Origin: Vreelandella nanhaiensis
GTDB lineage: Bacteria > Pseudomonadota > Gammaproteobacteria > Pseudomonadales > Halomonadaceae
Direction of reading: 5' to 3'
DNA length: 64,000 bases
Assembly (NCBI RefSeq): GCF_003990185.1
Contig: NZ_RZHF01000008.1
Location: 60,867-124,866, forward strand
In this document: piece by piece, positions 1 to 11,050 of the stretch
How the letters are laid out: every line of letters begins with the position of its first letter
Numbering within the stretch: the stretch's first letter is position 1
Program-made: the position numbers and the translations under genes
Notes under the pieces: model-generated
What the model saw: only the letters and a program-made list of their open reading frames with translations
The model's database searches: none
What the model was told of the DNA's origin: nothing

Positions 1-233
1 GTAAAAAATACCATGCCGCGCTCGTCAAACCCTTTCAGTAGTACCACGCGAGCATGGGGGCGCCCCTGGCTATCGACGGTAGCAAGCGTCATGGCATTGG
101 CGTCTTTGCCCTCTTTTTCCATGGCAAGGCTGAACCACTCATCGAACAGCACAAGAGGACCCTGGTTGGCATGCGCTTCATCAAGCCGACCGCCTTCGTA
201 ATCGCGCCGAATGTCGGCAATATTGCGGGTCAT
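1..233 (-). CDS. pdxH: pyridoxamine 5'-phosphate oxidase, 3' part outside window
   Basis: FMN-dependent oxidase of the vitamin B6 pathway that converts pyridoxamine or pyridoxine 5'-phosphate to pyridoxal 5'-phosphate in the cytosol. Only the first 77 residues or so are in the window. They begin MTRNIADIRRDYEGG and continue through LFDEWF, NAMTLATVD, RPHARVVLLKGFD and ERGMVFF, which is the family's N-terminal substrate and FMN-binding segment. The start ATG at 233 follows an AGGGAGAA ribosome site. The C-terminal FMN-binding and dimerisation half lies beyond base 1, so completeness cannot be judged. Confidence 0.93.
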   Translation of the reverse strand, partial: MTRNIADIRRDYEGGRLDEAHANQGPLVLFDEWFSLAMEKEGKDANAMTLATVDSQGRPHARVVLLKGFDERGMVFF

Positions 234-299
234 TAGCGAATTCTCCCTAAACGTTTTGATAATGTTCGCTGCTCTATGAGTAAAGCTCAAGTACGGTTA

Positions 300-1342
<1,043 letters not shown>

Positions 1343-1363
1343 TTACCAAAGCCATGCCTGAGT

Positions 1364-1834
1364 CTATGGTATCAGAGCTATCTCCCCGGCAGGAAATGGC
1401 GTAAGAAGTTGGCTGGTTGCAGGCAGCCTGACATATACCCAGGCTGAGCTGCCATCGATGAGCCTTTTCTTCACCCGTTCATAGCGAACGCCCAAACGCT
1501 CATAGCGATCAAGTCGTTCAAGCTGTTCAGTGCTTACCTCAAGCTTTAGTCCTTCAACGCGGCTACCTGGCTGAGGGGAAAGGTCAAGCCCATTGCGCTG
1601 GTAGCCATCAAGTGCCGCCGCTTGTGGATTGCCTGAACCGCCCATCACTACCCAACGAATGGCGGTATAGCGCAGCGTGCCGTAAACAAACACGTTGTGT
1701 GTGCGTTTCTCAATAGAAGATATCTCGTCGAGTGGTGAGTAGAACCACGGGCTGAGCATGGTTAACCATAGCCAGGTAGCCAATCCCAGTACTATCACCC
1801 CCGTTATTTGTAATAACTTCTTAATCCATACCAT
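1364..1834 (-). CDS. gamma-glutamylcyclotransferase/AIG2-like protein with N-terminal membrane anchor
   Basis: The 156-residue product begins with a hydrophobic helix (about residues 8-30) and then a GGCT/AIG2-like domain starting with the signature VFVYGTLR at about 48-55. The family includes enzymes that cyclise gamma-glutamyl groups to 5-oxoproline, but many members have unproven substrates. LERLDRYERLGVRYERV is the usual substrate-loop region with a conserved acidic position. The single N-terminal helix without a clear cleavage site suggests an anchored protein. AGGAAG precedes the ATG at 1834. The substrate is unknown. Confidence 0.72.
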   Translation of the reverse strand: MVWIKKLLQITGVIVLGLATWLWLTMLSPWFYSPLDEISSIEKRTHNVFVYGTLRYTAIRWVVMGGSGNPQAAALDGYQRNGLDLSPQPGSRVEGLKLEVSTEQLERLDRYERLGVRYERVKKRLIDGSSAWVYVRLPATSQLLTPFPAGEIALIP

Positions 1835-1966
1835 GAAGCTTCCTTACGTATGATTAGCCCTACAGCTTGGCGTGAGTCGTGCGCTCGGGCAAGGGAGCAT
1901 GAATTATTTAAGCAATGGCTCAGGGTTTGCTAGGATAAACACTAGACCCCATCGGAGGAGCCTGTA

Positions 1967-2557
1967 ATGAACCAGCCACTTCGTGACGACATGGATTTTC
2001 GAGCGTTTATTGGCGATGTTAAGCCACTGACACACAGCAACCGTGCGGATGCAGGCAGCCATCGAACACGTCCATCAGAGGCGCAGCTGGCACGCAGGGA
2101 AAGCGCTCAGGAAGCGCTTGGTGAGCGCAATTTTCTATCCGATGACTTTGTAGATCTTATAGCCCCGTTTGATCCCATTGAATATCGGCGCGAAGGTATC
2201 CAGCAAGGCGTTGTCGATAAGCTAAGGCACGGCGGATATAGCGTTCAGGCTCAGCTTCATTTACTGCGCCGCCCATTGGCAGAATGCCGTCGGATGCTAT
2301 TTCCCTTTATTCAGGAGGCTTACGCTAACGATCTGCGCTCGGTGATGATTGTTCATGGAAGAGGGCGTGAACTGGACAGTCCAGCCAATGTGCTGCGCTC
2401 ATACCTAGCCAAGTGGCTGAGCCAGTTTGAAGAGGTGCAGGCTTATGTATCGGCGCAGCCCTCAGAAGGCGGCCTTGGCGCCACCTGGGTGATGCTGCGT
2501 AAAAGCGAGCGCGCAAAAGCCAATAACCGCGAGCGCCAGCAGAAAAGGCGCGGGTAG
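1967..2557 (+). CDS. smrA: Smr-domain DNA endonuclease SmrA
   Basis: A 196-residue protein with a C-terminal Smr domain. The core is LHLLRRPLAECRRMLFPFI followed by IVHGRGRE (about residues 140-150), the HGRG-type motif of small MutS-related nucleases. The charged N-terminal region matches bacterial SmrA, which nicks or cleaves DNA or RNA; its exact cellular substrate is not settled. The ATG at 1967 follows a strong GGAGGAG site. The gene stands alone on the plus strand and ends in a hairpin terminator shared with the opposite-strand DUF934 gene. Confidence 0.88.
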   Translation: MNQPLRDDMDFRAFIGDVKPLTHSNRADAGSHRTRPSEAQLARRESAQEALGERNFLSDDFVDLIAPFDPIEYRREGIQQGVVDKLRHGGYSVQAQLHLLRRPLAECRRMLFPFIQEAYANDLRSVMIVHGRGRELDSPANVLRSYLAKWLSQFEEVQAYVSAQPSEGGLGATWVMLRKSERAKANNRERQQKRRG

Positions 2558-2613
2558 GCGTAGTCCATCGCATAGCCCAGCGCACAAGCAGTATGTGTAA
2601 AGCCAAAATAGTA

Positions 2614-2639
2614 AAAAGGGCAGCGAAAGCTGCCCTTTT
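2614..2639. terminator. bidirectional rho-independent terminator between smrA and the DUF934 gene
   Basis: A perfect 11-bp inverted repeat (AAAAGGGCAGC and its complement) with a GAAA loop, flanked by A and T runs on both sides. It lies between the convergent 3' ends of smrA (+) and the cysI-DUF934 unit (-), so it can serve both. Confidence 0.9.
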
Positions 2640-2661
2640 ATGTTTCTGAATGCTTGTCGGG

Positions 2662-3210
2662 TTACTCGCTGGTTGTTAAGCGGCGTTCGAAAAGTGCCCG
2701 GCGCTCTTCTACATCCGTCTGATAGCGTACGCTGAACGAGTTAAGCAGGCGCAGAGCGTCTTCAGGATGCTGGTCGTCGCGCAGGGCCATAGCATTGAAG
2801 CCACAGCGGCGCATGTAGTCGAGCTGGTCAACCAGTACATCACCCACTGCGCGTACTTCACCAGCATACTCAAAGCGCTCGCGCAGCAGGCGGGCAAGCG
2901 AGTAGCCACGGCCATCGGTAAAACTGGGGAAGTCGATCGCCACGGCGGGCAGTGGATTCAGTTCAGCCGCCAGCTCAGCGGTAAGCTCGGTGTCACTCAA
3001 AAGTAACGGAGCAAGCTCTTCATCCTGCTTATTTGCCTGCCACAGTGCCAGCGGCACAAAGGCCGGGCGCTGCTCGGGCAGGTTGGCGGCATCGTAAGAA
3101 ACGCACCAAGCATTTTCAGCTGCCAGTTCGCCGTCAAGCAGAAGATGATCAACGTGCACCGGGTTGTTGGCCAGTGCTTCTTCAGTCGGGGTATCCACGT
3201 TATTTGGCAT
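2662..3210 (-). CDS. DUF934 protein encoded with sulfite reductase
   Basis: A 182-residue protein of the DUF934 family, which is habitually encoded next to CysI-type sulfite/nitrite reductases. Visible family features are VAIDFPSFTDGRGYSLARLLRER (about residues 90-112), AVGDVLVDQLDYMRRCGFNA and LNSFSVRYQ near the end. Its biochemical role is not established; an accessory role in sulfite reduction is inferred from gene pairing. Both possible ATGs (3216 and 3210) overlap the end of cysI; 3210 was chosen because family proteins start at about this point. Confidence 0.82.
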   Translation of the reverse strand: MPNNVDTPTEEALANNPVHVDHLLLDGELAAENAWCVSYDAANLPEQRPAFVPLALWQANKQDEELAPLLLSDTELTAELAAELNPLPAVAIDFPSFTDGRGYSLARLLRERFEYAGEVRAVGDVLVDQLDYMRRCGFNAMALRDDQHPEDALRLLNSFSVRYQTDVEERRALFERRLTTSE

Positions 3211-4855
3211 ACACACGCTCTTTAAAGGGTTTCAAGCCAATCCGGCGATAGGTGTCCAGGAAGTGCTCATCTTCATGACGCTCGGCAACATAAACCTGCA
3301 GCACTTTTTCGACCACTTCTGGAACGTCCTGACGGAAGAAAGAAGGGCCCAGAATCTTGCCCAGCGATACGTCGTCGGTGGAATTGCCGCCAATCGATAT
3401 CTGGTAAAACTCTTCGCCTTTCTTATCGACACCCAGGATGCCGATATGGCCCACGTGGTGGTGTCCGCAGGCGTTCATGCAACCGGAAATATTAAGATCG
3501 AGCGGGCCCAGGTCGTACAGGAAGTCCAAGTCCTCAAAGCGCTCCTGCAGGGCTTGGGCAATGGGGATCGACACTGCATTGGCCAAGCTGCAGTAGTCAC
3601 CGCCCGGGCAGCAGATGATATCGTTCAGCGTACCCACGGTGGGGTTGGCCATACCCAACGCTTCCAGCTCGTTCCAGAGCGCTTCGATTTCATCAACCGG
3701 TACGTCGGAGAGCACTAGGTTCTGCTCGTGGGTCACGCGTATTTCGCTAAAGCTGTAGCGATCGGCCAGGTCCGCCACGGCGTCCATCTGGTCTGCAGTG
3801 ACATCGCCCGGGGCGTGTTCACGGCGCTTGAGCGACAGCGTGACCGCCTTGTAGCCCGGCACCTTATGGTCGGTGACGTTGTTGGTGACAAAGCGTGCAA
3901 AACTGCGATTTTCGGTACGCAGACGTTCAAAGTCAGCAATCGCGCTTTCGGCTACCGGGCGACGCTCGGGTTCAGGGAAGTGACGCTTGGCCGCATCAAC
4001 CGCCGCCTGGTTTAGTGTCTGCGGGCCATCTTTCAAATGCGCCCATTCTTCATCAACGCGCCGGCGGTACTCTTCGATACCCAACGCCTTGACCAGAATC
4101 TTGATACGCGCCTTGAACTTGTTGTCCCGACGGCCAAACTGGTTATAAACACGTACGCAGGCTTCCAGGTAGGTCAGTAGGTGCTGCCAAGGAAGGTCTT
4201 CACGGACTACTTCGGCAATCATCGGCGTACGGCCAAGGCCGCCACCCGCCAGTACCTTAACGCGTAGCTCGCCTTCCTCGTTACGCCACAGGCGAAGGCC
4301 GATGTCGTGGACCTGAATCGCCGCACGATCCTTGGCCGCACCGGTCACGGCAATCTTGAACTTGCGTGGCAAGTAGGCAAATTCCGGGTGCAGCGTCGAC
4401 CACTGGCGGATTAGCTCGCACCAGGGGCGCGGGTCTTCTACTTCGTCGTTGGCAATACCTGCAAACTGGTCACTGGTGGTGTTGCGAATACAGTTGCCGC
4501 TGGTTTGAATGGCGTGCATCTGTACTTTCGCAAGTTCAGCCAGAATATCCGGTACGTCTTCCTGAGCTGGCCAGTTCAGCTGAAGGTTCTGCCGAGTAGT
4601 AAAGTGCCCATAGCCGCGGTCATAGCGCCGTGTGATATCCGCAAGCGAGCGCAGCTGATAGCTGGCAAGCATGCCGTACGGGATGGCGATGCGAAGCATC
4701 GGCGCATGCCGCTGGATATACAAGCCATTTTGCAGGCGTAGCGGACGAAACTCTTCTTCTCCCAGGCGTCCCGCCAGGTAGCGATCCATCTGGTCGCGAA
4801 ACTGGGCAACGCGCTCATCGACAAGCGTCTGGTCATGAATATCATAACGGTACAT
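3200..4855 (-). CDS. cysI: sulfite (nitrite) reductase hemoprotein subunit
   Basis: A 551-residue siroheme/[4Fe-4S] reductase that carries out the six-electron reduction of sulfite to sulfide in cysteine synthesis. Two ferredoxin-like repeats are visible. The cluster ligands are CCPGGDYC (C-x5-C) and CMNACGHHH (C-x3-C) in the C-terminal half, and TRQNLQLNW is the siroheme-side motif. No NADPH-flavoprotein cysJ is adjacent, suggesting a ferredoxin- or otherwise-fed enzyme as in pseudomonads. The start at 4855 (MYRYDIHDQ) was chosen over 4888 because AGGA lies 7 bases upstream. It is co-transcribed with the overlapping DUF934 gene. Confidence 0.93.
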   Translation of the reverse strand: MYRYDIHDQTLVDERVAQFRDQMDRYLAGRLGEEEFRPLRLQNGLYIQRHAPMLRIAIPYGMLASYQLRSLADITRRYDRGYGHFTTRQNLQLNWPAQEDVPDILAELAKVQMHAIQTSGNCIRNTTSDQFAGIANDEVEDPRPWCELIRQWSTLHPEFAYLPRKFKIAVTGAAKDRAAIQVHDIGLRLWRNEEGELRVKVLAGGGLGRTPMIAEVVREDLPWQHLLTYLEACVRVYNQFGRRDNKFKARIKILVKALGIEEYRRRVDEEWAHLKDGPQTLNQAAVDAAKRHFPEPERRPVAESAIADFERLRTENRSFARFVTNNVTDHKVPGYKAVTLSLKRREHAPGDVTADQMDAVADLADRYSFSEIRVTHEQNLVLSDVPVDEIEALWNELEALGMANPTVGTLNDIICCPGGDYCSLANAVSIPIAQALQERFEDLDFLYDLGPLDLNISGCMNACGHHHVGHIGILGVDKKGEEFYQISIGGNSTDDVSLGKILGPSFFRQDVPEVVEKVLQVYVAERHEDEHFLDTYRRIGLKPFKERVYAK

Positions 4856-4903
4856 GTGGCACGATCCTGCTAAAAGCGAAGTGGTCACGTCAAGGCGGAC
4901 AAT

Positions 4904-4950
4904 AATATAGTGTTACCTTAACGCGTGTGTCATATTCTACAAAAGAATAT
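4904..4950 (-). promoter_or_regulatory. cysI promoter with LysR-type (CysB-like) palindrome
   Basis: A 19-base palindrome, ATATTCT-N5-AGAATAT, lies at 4932-4950 and has the T-N11-A form of LysR-type operators. Partly overlapping it is a candidate promoter on the minus strand: ATGACA at 4928-4933 and TATATT at 4904-4909 with an 18-base spacer. The position just upstream of a sulfite reductase gene suggests a CysB-type activator, but that is inference. Confidence 0.5.
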
Positions 4951-4968
4951 ATAATTATCTTTTTATCG

Positions 4969-6306
4969 TTAAATGCTATTTAAAACGCTGGGCGCTAGCC
5001 AGCGCCTGCGCTGCCATATCCAAAGAAATCCCGCTGAGTTGGCCAGACGGTAAAAAAGCTGTACGAGCCAAACGCCAAGAAGTCCCTGCTCCAAGCCAAC
5101 GCCCACCCACCAAGCAAGAGGCAGAAATAGCAGCCATTGCATACCAAGGGTTAACACCATTACCGTACGCTGCGCCCCGGCGCCCATCAATGCCTGGGCA
5201 AGTACCAGAGCAGCCGCATCCAGCACAATCATCACGCCGGTAATCTGCAAGGGTAGCGTACCCAGCGCCACAAGCTCATGGCTTGAAAAGAAAATACCGA
5301 GCACCTGGGTGGGAAGTACCAGCATGGGCAGCGCCAGAACGGTCAACAGCACGCCCGCCACGCGTAGCGCATCTAGCCCCCACCTGTGGGCGGAGTGCTG
5401 ATCGTCGCGGCCCAGCGCTTCGCCCACCAGGCTCATTACGGCAACGCCAACGCCTACGCCAGGCAATATCAGCAGTAGCGACAGGTTGACCAGAACATGA
5501 CCAACAGCAACGCTTGCCGTGCCCAGGCGGCTTAACAGCCAGAAAAGCACTACATAGCCCGCCGCAAAACATACCTGTTGCAGCGAGTGAGGAAGGGCGA
5601 GAGCCAAAGTGGTGCGCAGTGTATCAAGCGATGGCAGACTTGATAGAAGGCCATTTTGGTGACGCTGGCTTACGGTTACCCAAAGCCAGATGAAAAGGCC
5701 TAAAAACATCGAGAGGGTCGTGCCAACACCTGCGCCGCTGGCTCCCAGCCGGGGTAGACCAAATAGGCCATAGATAAGCCCGCAACTGGCTGCCACATTA
5801 AACACCTGAACAATCATGATGATGCGCAGATAAAGGTGCGTTTGCTGACGGCCGTTCCAGTAGCCGCGAAAACAGAGAGTTAATGCAATGGCAGTAAGTG
5901 CGATAACGCGCCAACGGAAGTAATCAACCGCGACGTGCTGTACTTCCGGTGCCTGGGTTATTAAATGCAGCAGGGCCGGTGCCAGCCACCAGGCAAGTAA
6001 CGACAGCGGAAGCCCTGTTGCCAAGCCAATGACGGCACCTGCCTGCAACGGTTGGCTTAGATATTGATTGCTTGCCCCAAGACGTTGAGATGTTTGCGAT
6101 TGGACGCTTGAGGAGAGTCCGAATACCAGCGCGGTTATCATGAACATGGCATAACCGCCAACCCCGACGCCCGCCAGCGCTACCTGCCCCAGGTGCCCGA
6201 CCAGAGCCGCATCAATGATGTTGAGCATACTTTGGGAGAGCATGCCCAACATGATGGGTAACGCCAGGCGCATCACCTTGCCGTGACGGCGAGCTACTAA
6301 CGCCAT
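4969..6306 (-). CDS. MATE family multidrug/toxin efflux transporter
   Basis: A 445-residue protein with about twelve membrane segments in two homologous halves, typical of MATE antiporters that export cationic compounds using Na+ or H+ gradients. MLGMLSQSMLNIIDAALVGHLG near the N terminus is the MATE signature region. The start at 6306 lies one base after the metH stop (TGA-T-ATG), so translation is probably coupled. A longer frame that runs back into metH is not credible. The substrate is unknown; pairing with metH may be incidental. Confidence 0.88.
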   Translation of the reverse strand: MALVARRHGKVMRLALPIMLGMLSQSMLNIIDAALVGHLGQVALAGVGVGGYAMFMITALVFGLSSSVQSQTSQRLGASNQYLSQPLQAGAVIGLATGLPLSLLAWWLAPALLHLITQAPEVQHVAVDYFRWRVIALTAIALTLCFRGYWNGRQQTHLYLRIIMIVQVFNVAASCGLIYGLFGLPRLGASGAGVGTTLSMFLGLFIWLWVTVSQRHQNGLLSSLPSLDTLRTTLALALPHSLQQVCFAAGYVVLFWLLSRLGTASVAVGHVLVNLSLLLILPGVGVGVAVMSLVGEALGRDDQHSAHRWGLDALRVAGVLLTVLALPMLVLPTQVLGIFFSSHELVALGTLPLQITGVMIVLDAAALVLAQALMGAGAQRTVMVLTLGMQWLLFLPLAWWVGVGLEQGLLGVWLVQLFYRLANSAGFLWIWQRRRWLAPSVLNSI

Positions 6307-6307
6307 A

Positions 6308-9300
6308 TCAGCTGGGGTCGTAAGAGAGTACTGGCGATAGCCAGCGCTCCATTTCCTCAAGCGGCATCTGCTTGCGCAGGGCGATGGCTTCCACCTGGTC
6401 ACGGGTAATCTTGCCGGTTGAGAAGTACTTGGACTGCGGGTGCGCAAAGTACCAGCCCGCGACGGCAGCGGCGGGCCACATGGCGTAGCTTTCGGTAAGC
6501 GCCAGGCCGGTATTCTCCGTGGCGTTCAGCAGCTTGAACAGTGTACCTTTCTCGGTGTGGTCCGGACACGCAGGGTAGCCGGGGGCAGGGCGTATGCCCT
6601 GATACTTTTCGGCGATAAGCGCGTCGTTATCCAGGGTTTCTTCAGGCACGTAGCCCCAAAACTCTTTACGCACCCGTTCGTGAATGCGCTCTGCAAAAGC
6701 TTCCGCGAGGCGATCAGTCAGGGCCTGCACCAGAATAGCGTTATAATCATCACCCGCCGCTTCATAGGCCTTGGTCAGCTCGTCAACGCCATGGCCTGTG
6801 GTCACGGCAAAGCCGCCAATCCAATCCGCCTTGCCGCTCTCTTTAGGGGCGATGAAATCTGCCAGGCTATAGCAGATGCCGTCGCGACCCTTGGTGGTTT
6901 GCTGTCGAATATGGTGAAGCCGTTCAACCACTTCGCTGCGCGATTCGTCGGCATACACTTCAATCACGTCATCATCAACGCTATTGGCAGGCCATAAGCC
7001 AATCACACCACGCGCCTGAATACGCTTTTCATCAAGCAGTTTACGCAGCATTGCCTGGGCATCGGCAAACAGGCTGCGCGCGGCTTCACCCACGATTTCA
7101 TCGTCAAGAATCTTGGGGTACTTACCCGCCAATTGCCAGCTCATGAAGAAGGGTGTCCAATCGATACGCTCGATTAGCTCTTCCAGGTCATAGTCATCAA
7201 ATGTCTTGAGACCCAGGAACTTGGGCTCAATCGGTGTCACGCTGTTCCAATCTGTACGAAAGCGCCGTTTGCGCGCCTGGGTGTAATCCAGGTCCGCTGC
7301 TTTGGGACGACGTTTAGCGTTACGCTCGCGGACCTTTTCGTACTCCTCGCGAATCTCTGCGACATACGCCGTTTTAAGGTTCGGCGCCAGCAAGCGCCCG
7401 GCCACGCCGACCGCACGCGAGGCATCAGTCACGTAAATCACCGGATGCTCATATTGTGGCTCTATCTTGACCGCGGTATGCGCTTTGGAAGTTGTGGCTC
7501 CACCGATAAGCAGCGGCAGATTCATGCCCCGACGTTGCATTTCCTTGGCAACGTGAACCATTTCATCAAGTGACGGCGTAATCAGACCTGAGAGGCCAAT
7601 GATATCGGCGTTATGGTCGATTGCGGCCTGCAATATTTTTTCAGCGGGCACCATCACGCCAAGGTCGATAACCTCGTAGTTATTACACTGCAGCACCACG
7701 CCAACGATATTTTTGCCGATATCGTGAACATCGCCCTTAACCGTGGCCATGACAATCTTGCCCTTGGCCTGAGTACCTTCGCTTTTTTCAGCTTCGATAT
7801 ACGGAATCAGGTAGGCAACAGCCTGCTTCATGACACGCGCAGATTTAACCACCTGAGGCAGGAACATCTTGCCGGCACCAAACAGGTCGCCGACCACGTT
7901 CATGCCATCCATCAACGGTCCTTCGATGACCTCGATAGGGCGCTCAGCCTGGAGGCGGGCTTCTTCGGTGTCATCTTCAATATAGGCCGTGATGCCTTTT
8001 ACCAGGGCATGCTCAATGCGCTTGTTAACCGGCCAGCCGCGCCACTCAAGATCTTCCTTTTTGGCCGGGCCACTGCCATCACCCTTGTATTTGTCAGCGA
8101 TATCCAGAAGACGCTCGGTACCGTCGCTGCGACGGTTAAGCACCACGTCCTCAACTGCTTCACGAAGTTCAGCAGGCAAGTCGTCATATACCGCCAGCTG
8201 CCCCGCGTTGACAATACCCATGGAAAGACCGGCGCGGATGGCGTGATACAGAAACACAGAGTGAATGGCTTCACGTACCGGGTTATTGCCGCGGAAAGAG
8301 AAGGAAACGTTGGAAACCCCCCCGGAGATCATGGCATGTGGCAGGTTTTCACGAATCCACTGGGCGGCTTCGATAAAATCAACCGCGTAGTTATTGTGCT
8401 CATCGATACCCGTGGCGATGGCAAAGATGTTGGGGTCGAAGATGATATCTTCCGGCGGAAAACCGATTTCATCGACCAGCAGGCGATAGGCACGTTCACA
8501 GATTTCCGTTTTTCGCGCGAACGTATCGGCCTGGCCCTCTTCGTCAAACGCCATGACCACGATAGCGGCGCCAAAACGGCGACACTTGGTTGCCTGCTCA
8601 CGAAACGCCGCTTCGCCTTCCTTCAGCGAAATCGAGTTAACCACGGCCTTACCTTGAACACACTTCAGACCTGCTTCAATGATGTCCCACTTGGAGGAGT
8701 CAATCATGATCGGTACGCGGGCAATATCCGGCTCGCCAGCGATCAGGTTAAGAAAGCGCACCATGGCTTCCTTGGACTCCAGCATGCCTTCATCCATATT
8801 GATATCGATGATCTGGGCACCGCTCTCTACTTGCTCCAAGGCAACTTCTAGGGCAGTGGTAAAATCCTCTTCCACGATAAGCCGCTTGAAGCGTGCCGAG
8901 CCTGTCACGTTGGTACGCTCACCTACGTTGACGAACAGCGAATCACCATCAATATTGTAGGGTTCAAGGCCTGAAAGGCGACAGGCAGGGCTTCGAACCG
9001 GAATTTGACGAGGTTCCATTGAGCTTACCGCTTCAGCTATCGCGCGGATATGTTCAGGCGTCGAACCGCAGCAGCCGCCAATGATATTGACAAGACCACT
9101 TTGCGCGAACTCACTGACAATGGACGCCATTTCCTCCGGCGTCTGATCATATTCGCCAAATTCGTTAGGTAAACCTGCGTTAGGGTGTGCCGATACAAAG
9201 GTGTCCGCTTTGGTAGACAGCTCTTCCAGATAGGGGCGCAGCTCTTCAGCCCCTAATGCACAGTTAAGGCCGACTGAGAGCGGCTGTGCATGGCGTACCG

Positions 9301-10003
9301 AGTTCCAGAAAGCTTCAGTGGTCTGGCCTGAAAGCGTGCGGCCCGAAGCATCGGTGATCGTGCCCGAGATCATTACCGGCAGGCGCCTGCCAAGAGCTTC
9401 AAACAGCTCTTCAAGCGCATAGATAGCCGCTTTGGCATTGAGCGTATCGAAGATGGTTTCGATCATGATCAGATCGGCGCCGCCATCGATAAGTGCTTGA
9501 GCAGCTTCGTAATAGTTCTCACGCAACTCATCGAATGTCACGTTACGCTTGGCAGGGTCGTTTACATCTGGCGATAGCGATGCGGTGCGCGATGTTGGAC
9601 CGAGTACACCTGCTACATACCGCGGCACGCCGGTTTCTGCCCCCACGGCGTCGCACACTTCGCGCGCCAATCGAGCCGACTCGCGGTTGAGCTCTACAAC
9701 GAGCTCTTCCATACCGTAATCGGCCTGCGACAGGCGCGTGCTGTTAAAGGTATTGGTTTCAATGATATCGGCGCCTGCTTCCAGGTAGTCGCGATGGATA
9801 CGCGAGACCACGTCGGGACAGGTCAATGCCAAAAGGTCATTATTGCCTTTTAAATCCGACGGCCATTCGCTGAAGCGTTCGCTACGAAAGTCTTCCTCGC
9901 TCAGTTGGGCATTTTGCAGCATGGTCCCCATTCCACCATCCAGAATCAGGATGCGTTGGGCAAGGCGTTGGGCGAGAGAGGCGTTCAAGTCACTAGCGGC
10001 CAT
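6308..10003 (-). CDS. metH: cobalamin-dependent methionine synthase
   Basis: A 1231-residue four-module enzyme that moves a methyl group from methyltetrahydrofolate through cobalamin to homocysteine. Modules in order: homocysteine/Zn barrel ([11 protein letters not shown] at the start; Zn cysteines in GLNCALG and [10 protein letters not shown]), pterin domain ([14 protein letters not shown]), cobalamin domain with the base-off motif [11 protein letters not shown], and the AdoMet reactivation domain ending in [12 protein letters not shown] and [18 protein letters not shown]. The ATG at 10003 was chosen from alignment to ILDGGMG at the usual distance. Length is normal for the family. No cobalamin riboswitch is evident in the 293-base leader region. 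Confidence 0.97.
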   Translation of the reverse strand: MAASDLNASLAQRLAQRILILDGGMGTMLQNAQLSEEDFRSERFSEWPSDLKGNNDLLALTCPDVVSRIHRDYLEAGADIIETNTFNSTRLSQADYGMEELVVELNRESARLAREVCDAVGAETGVPRYVAGVLGPTSRTASLSPDVNDPAKRNVTFDELRENYYEAAQALIDGGADLIMIETIFDTLNAKAAIYALEELFEALGRRLPVMISGTITDASGRTLSGQTTEAFWNSVRHAQPLSVGLNCALGAEELRPYLEELSTKADTFVSAHPNAGLPNEFGEYDQTPEEMASIVSEFAQSGLVNIIGGCCGSTPEHIRAIAEAVSSMEPRQIPVRSPACRLSGLEPYNIDGDSLFVNVGERTNVTGSARFKRLIVEEDFTTALEVALEQVESGAQIIDINMDEGMLESKEAMVRFLNLIAGEPDIARVPIMIDSSKWDIIEAGLKCVQGKAVVNSISLKEGEAAFREQATKCRRFGAAIVVMAFDEEGQADTFARKTEICERAYRLLVDEIGFPPEDIIFDPNIFAIATGIDEHNNYAVDFIEAAQWIRENLPHAMISGGVSNVSFSFRGNNPVREAIHSVFLYHAIRAGLSMGIVNAGQLAVYDDLPAELREAVEDVVLNRRSDGTERLLDIADKYKGDGSGPAKKEDLEWRGWPVNKRIEHALVKGITAYIEDDTEEARLQAERPIEVIEGPLMDGMNVVGDLFGAGKMFLPQVVKSARVMKQAVAYLIPYIEAEKSEGTQAKGKIVMATVKGDVHDIGKNIVGVVLQCNNYEVIDLGVMVPAEKILQAAIDHNADIIGLSGLITPSLDEMVHVAKEMQRRGMNLPLLIGGATTSKAHTAVKIEPQYEHPVIYVTDASRAVGVAGRLLAPNLKTAYVAEIREEYEKVRERNAKRRPKAADLDYTQARKRRFRTDWNSVTPIEPKFLGLKTFDDYDLEELIERIDWTPFFMSWQLAGKYPKILDDEIVGEAARSLFADAQAMLRKLLDEKRIQARGVIGLWPANSVDDDVIEVYADESRSEVVERLHHIRQQTTKGRDGICYSLADFIAPKESGKADWIGGFAVTTGHGVDELTKAYEAAGDDYNAILVQALTDRLAEAFAERIHERVRKEFWGYVPEETLDNDALIAEKYQGIRPAPGYPACPDHTEKGTLFKLLNATENTGLALTESYAMWPAAAVAGWYFAHPQSKYFSTGKITRDQVEAIALRKQMPLEEMERWLSPVLSYDPS

Positions 10004-10026
10004 AACAGGGGGAATTCTCCAGCGTC

Positions 10027-10063
10027 TTAATCGAAAACGGTTATCAAAATATGTTATCGAAAA
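10027..10063. repeat. three direct repeats (TTATCgAAAA type) in the metH leader
   Basis: Three similar units, at 10027-10037, 10041-10049 and 10054-10063 in plus orientation, share the core TC(G)AAAA. Their TC dinucleotides fall exactly 13 bases apart. They sit 24-60 bases upstream of the metH start codon. They may be a regulator-binding array or chance in AT-rich sequence. Confidence 0.35.
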
Positions 10064-10296
10064 GGGATTTAGGCGTCGGTTAATGTCATAACGATAACGA
10101 AACAGGCAAGTATCATACCAAAGGCCGCCAAGCAGGGCAGCTATGCAATGCAACTGTTAAGCAATCCAGTCATTTGGCACATTTTAATAGCCTACTAAAA
10201 CAGTCAGGATTGTGTCGACGCGCTGTTTTGCATACCATAGTGTCAAAATGACATGTGAAGTGGTATTGCCACAGTTCACGAGAGGGAAATAGCCTC

Positions 10297-10902
10297 ATGA
10301 CCACGACTATCGAAGCACCCGGTATCGACATTACCGATAGCGCCCAGGAGTACCTTGCGGAGCTGCTTGAAAAGCAGAACGTTGAAGGTATTGCCGTGCG
10401 TATTTTTATTACCCAGCCCGGCACGCCTTACGCGGAAACCTGCCTAGCCTACTGTCGCCCGGGCGAGGAAGAGCCCACCGACGTCAAGCTCGAGCTTGAA
10501 AAGATCAACGTTTATCTTGATAAAAACAGCTTGGCGTTTTTGGAAGAAGCGGTGGTCGATTTTAACGCAGATCGCATGGGTGGACAGTTAACGATCAAGG
10601 CGCCCAATGCCAAAATGCCCAAGGTTAATGCTGACAGCCCCTTGGAAGACCGTATCAATTATGTTCTGTACAGTGAAATCAACCCTGGCCTGGCGGCTCA
10701 TGGGGGAGAGATCAAACTGGTTGAACTAACCGAACAGAAAATGGCCATCCTGGCCTTTGGTGGCGGCTGTCAGGGCTGCGCGGCGGTTGATTTGACCCTG
10801 AAGGATGGCGTTGAAAAAACCTTGATGGAGCGTATTCCTGAGCTTGCAGGCATTCGTGATGTCACCGACCATACAGACAACACAAACGCCTATTACCGCT
10901 AG
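10297..10902 (+). CDS. nfuA: Fe/S biogenesis protein NfuA
   Basis: A 201-residue Fe-S carrier with an N-terminal degenerate A-type domain (about residues 1-95) and a C-terminal Nfu domain. The Nfu cluster ligands are in [14 protein letters not shown] (CxxC) at about residues 160-173. It transfers [4Fe-4S] clusters to target enzymes, especially under oxidative stress or iron limitation. The A-type half has lost its Cys ligands, as in E. coli NfuA. The start at 10297 follows GAGAGGGAAAT. It is divergent from metH and ends at a strong terminator. Confidence 0.95.
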   Translation: MTTTIEAPGIDITDSAQEYLAELLEKQNVEGIAVRIFITQPGTPYAETCLAYCRPGEEEPTDVKLELEKINVYLDKNSLAFLEEAVVDFNADRMGGQLTIKAPNAKMPKVNADSPLEDRINYVLYSEINPGLAAHGGEIKLVELTEQKMAILAFGGGCQGCAAVDLTLKDGVEKTLMERIPELAGIRDVTDHTDNTNAYYR

Positions 10903-10922
10903 ATAATACTGCTTGCGTTGCT

Positions 10923-10950
10923 AGAACCCAGCCAATGGCTGGGTTCTTTT
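10923..10950 (+). terminator. rho-independent terminator of nfuA
   Basis: An 11-bp perfect stem (AGAACCCAGCC and complement) with an AAT loop, followed by TTT and then a T-rich stretch, 20 bases after the nfuA stop. Confidence 0.9.
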
Positions 10951-11050
10951 CGTTTTGCTAAAACGATTCTCCCAAGAGGCATCGTCTGTTAATGGCGTTC
11001 ATGCTTTCGCTTCTACCTATGTCGCTGCTATTTCTGGGTGGCCTATTTAT

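Noticed and set aside
3164..3718. Plus-strand 184-residue frame in the cysI region
   Set aside because: Covers the conserved cluster-binding part of sulfite reductase on the other strand.
7613..8851. Long plus-strand frame (412 residues) inside metH
   Set aside because: Fully antisense to strongly conserved methionine synthase domains; no family resemblance.
10004..10296. Cobalamin or SAM riboswitch in the metH-nfuA gap
   Set aside because: No recognisable conserved core of either riboswitch class.
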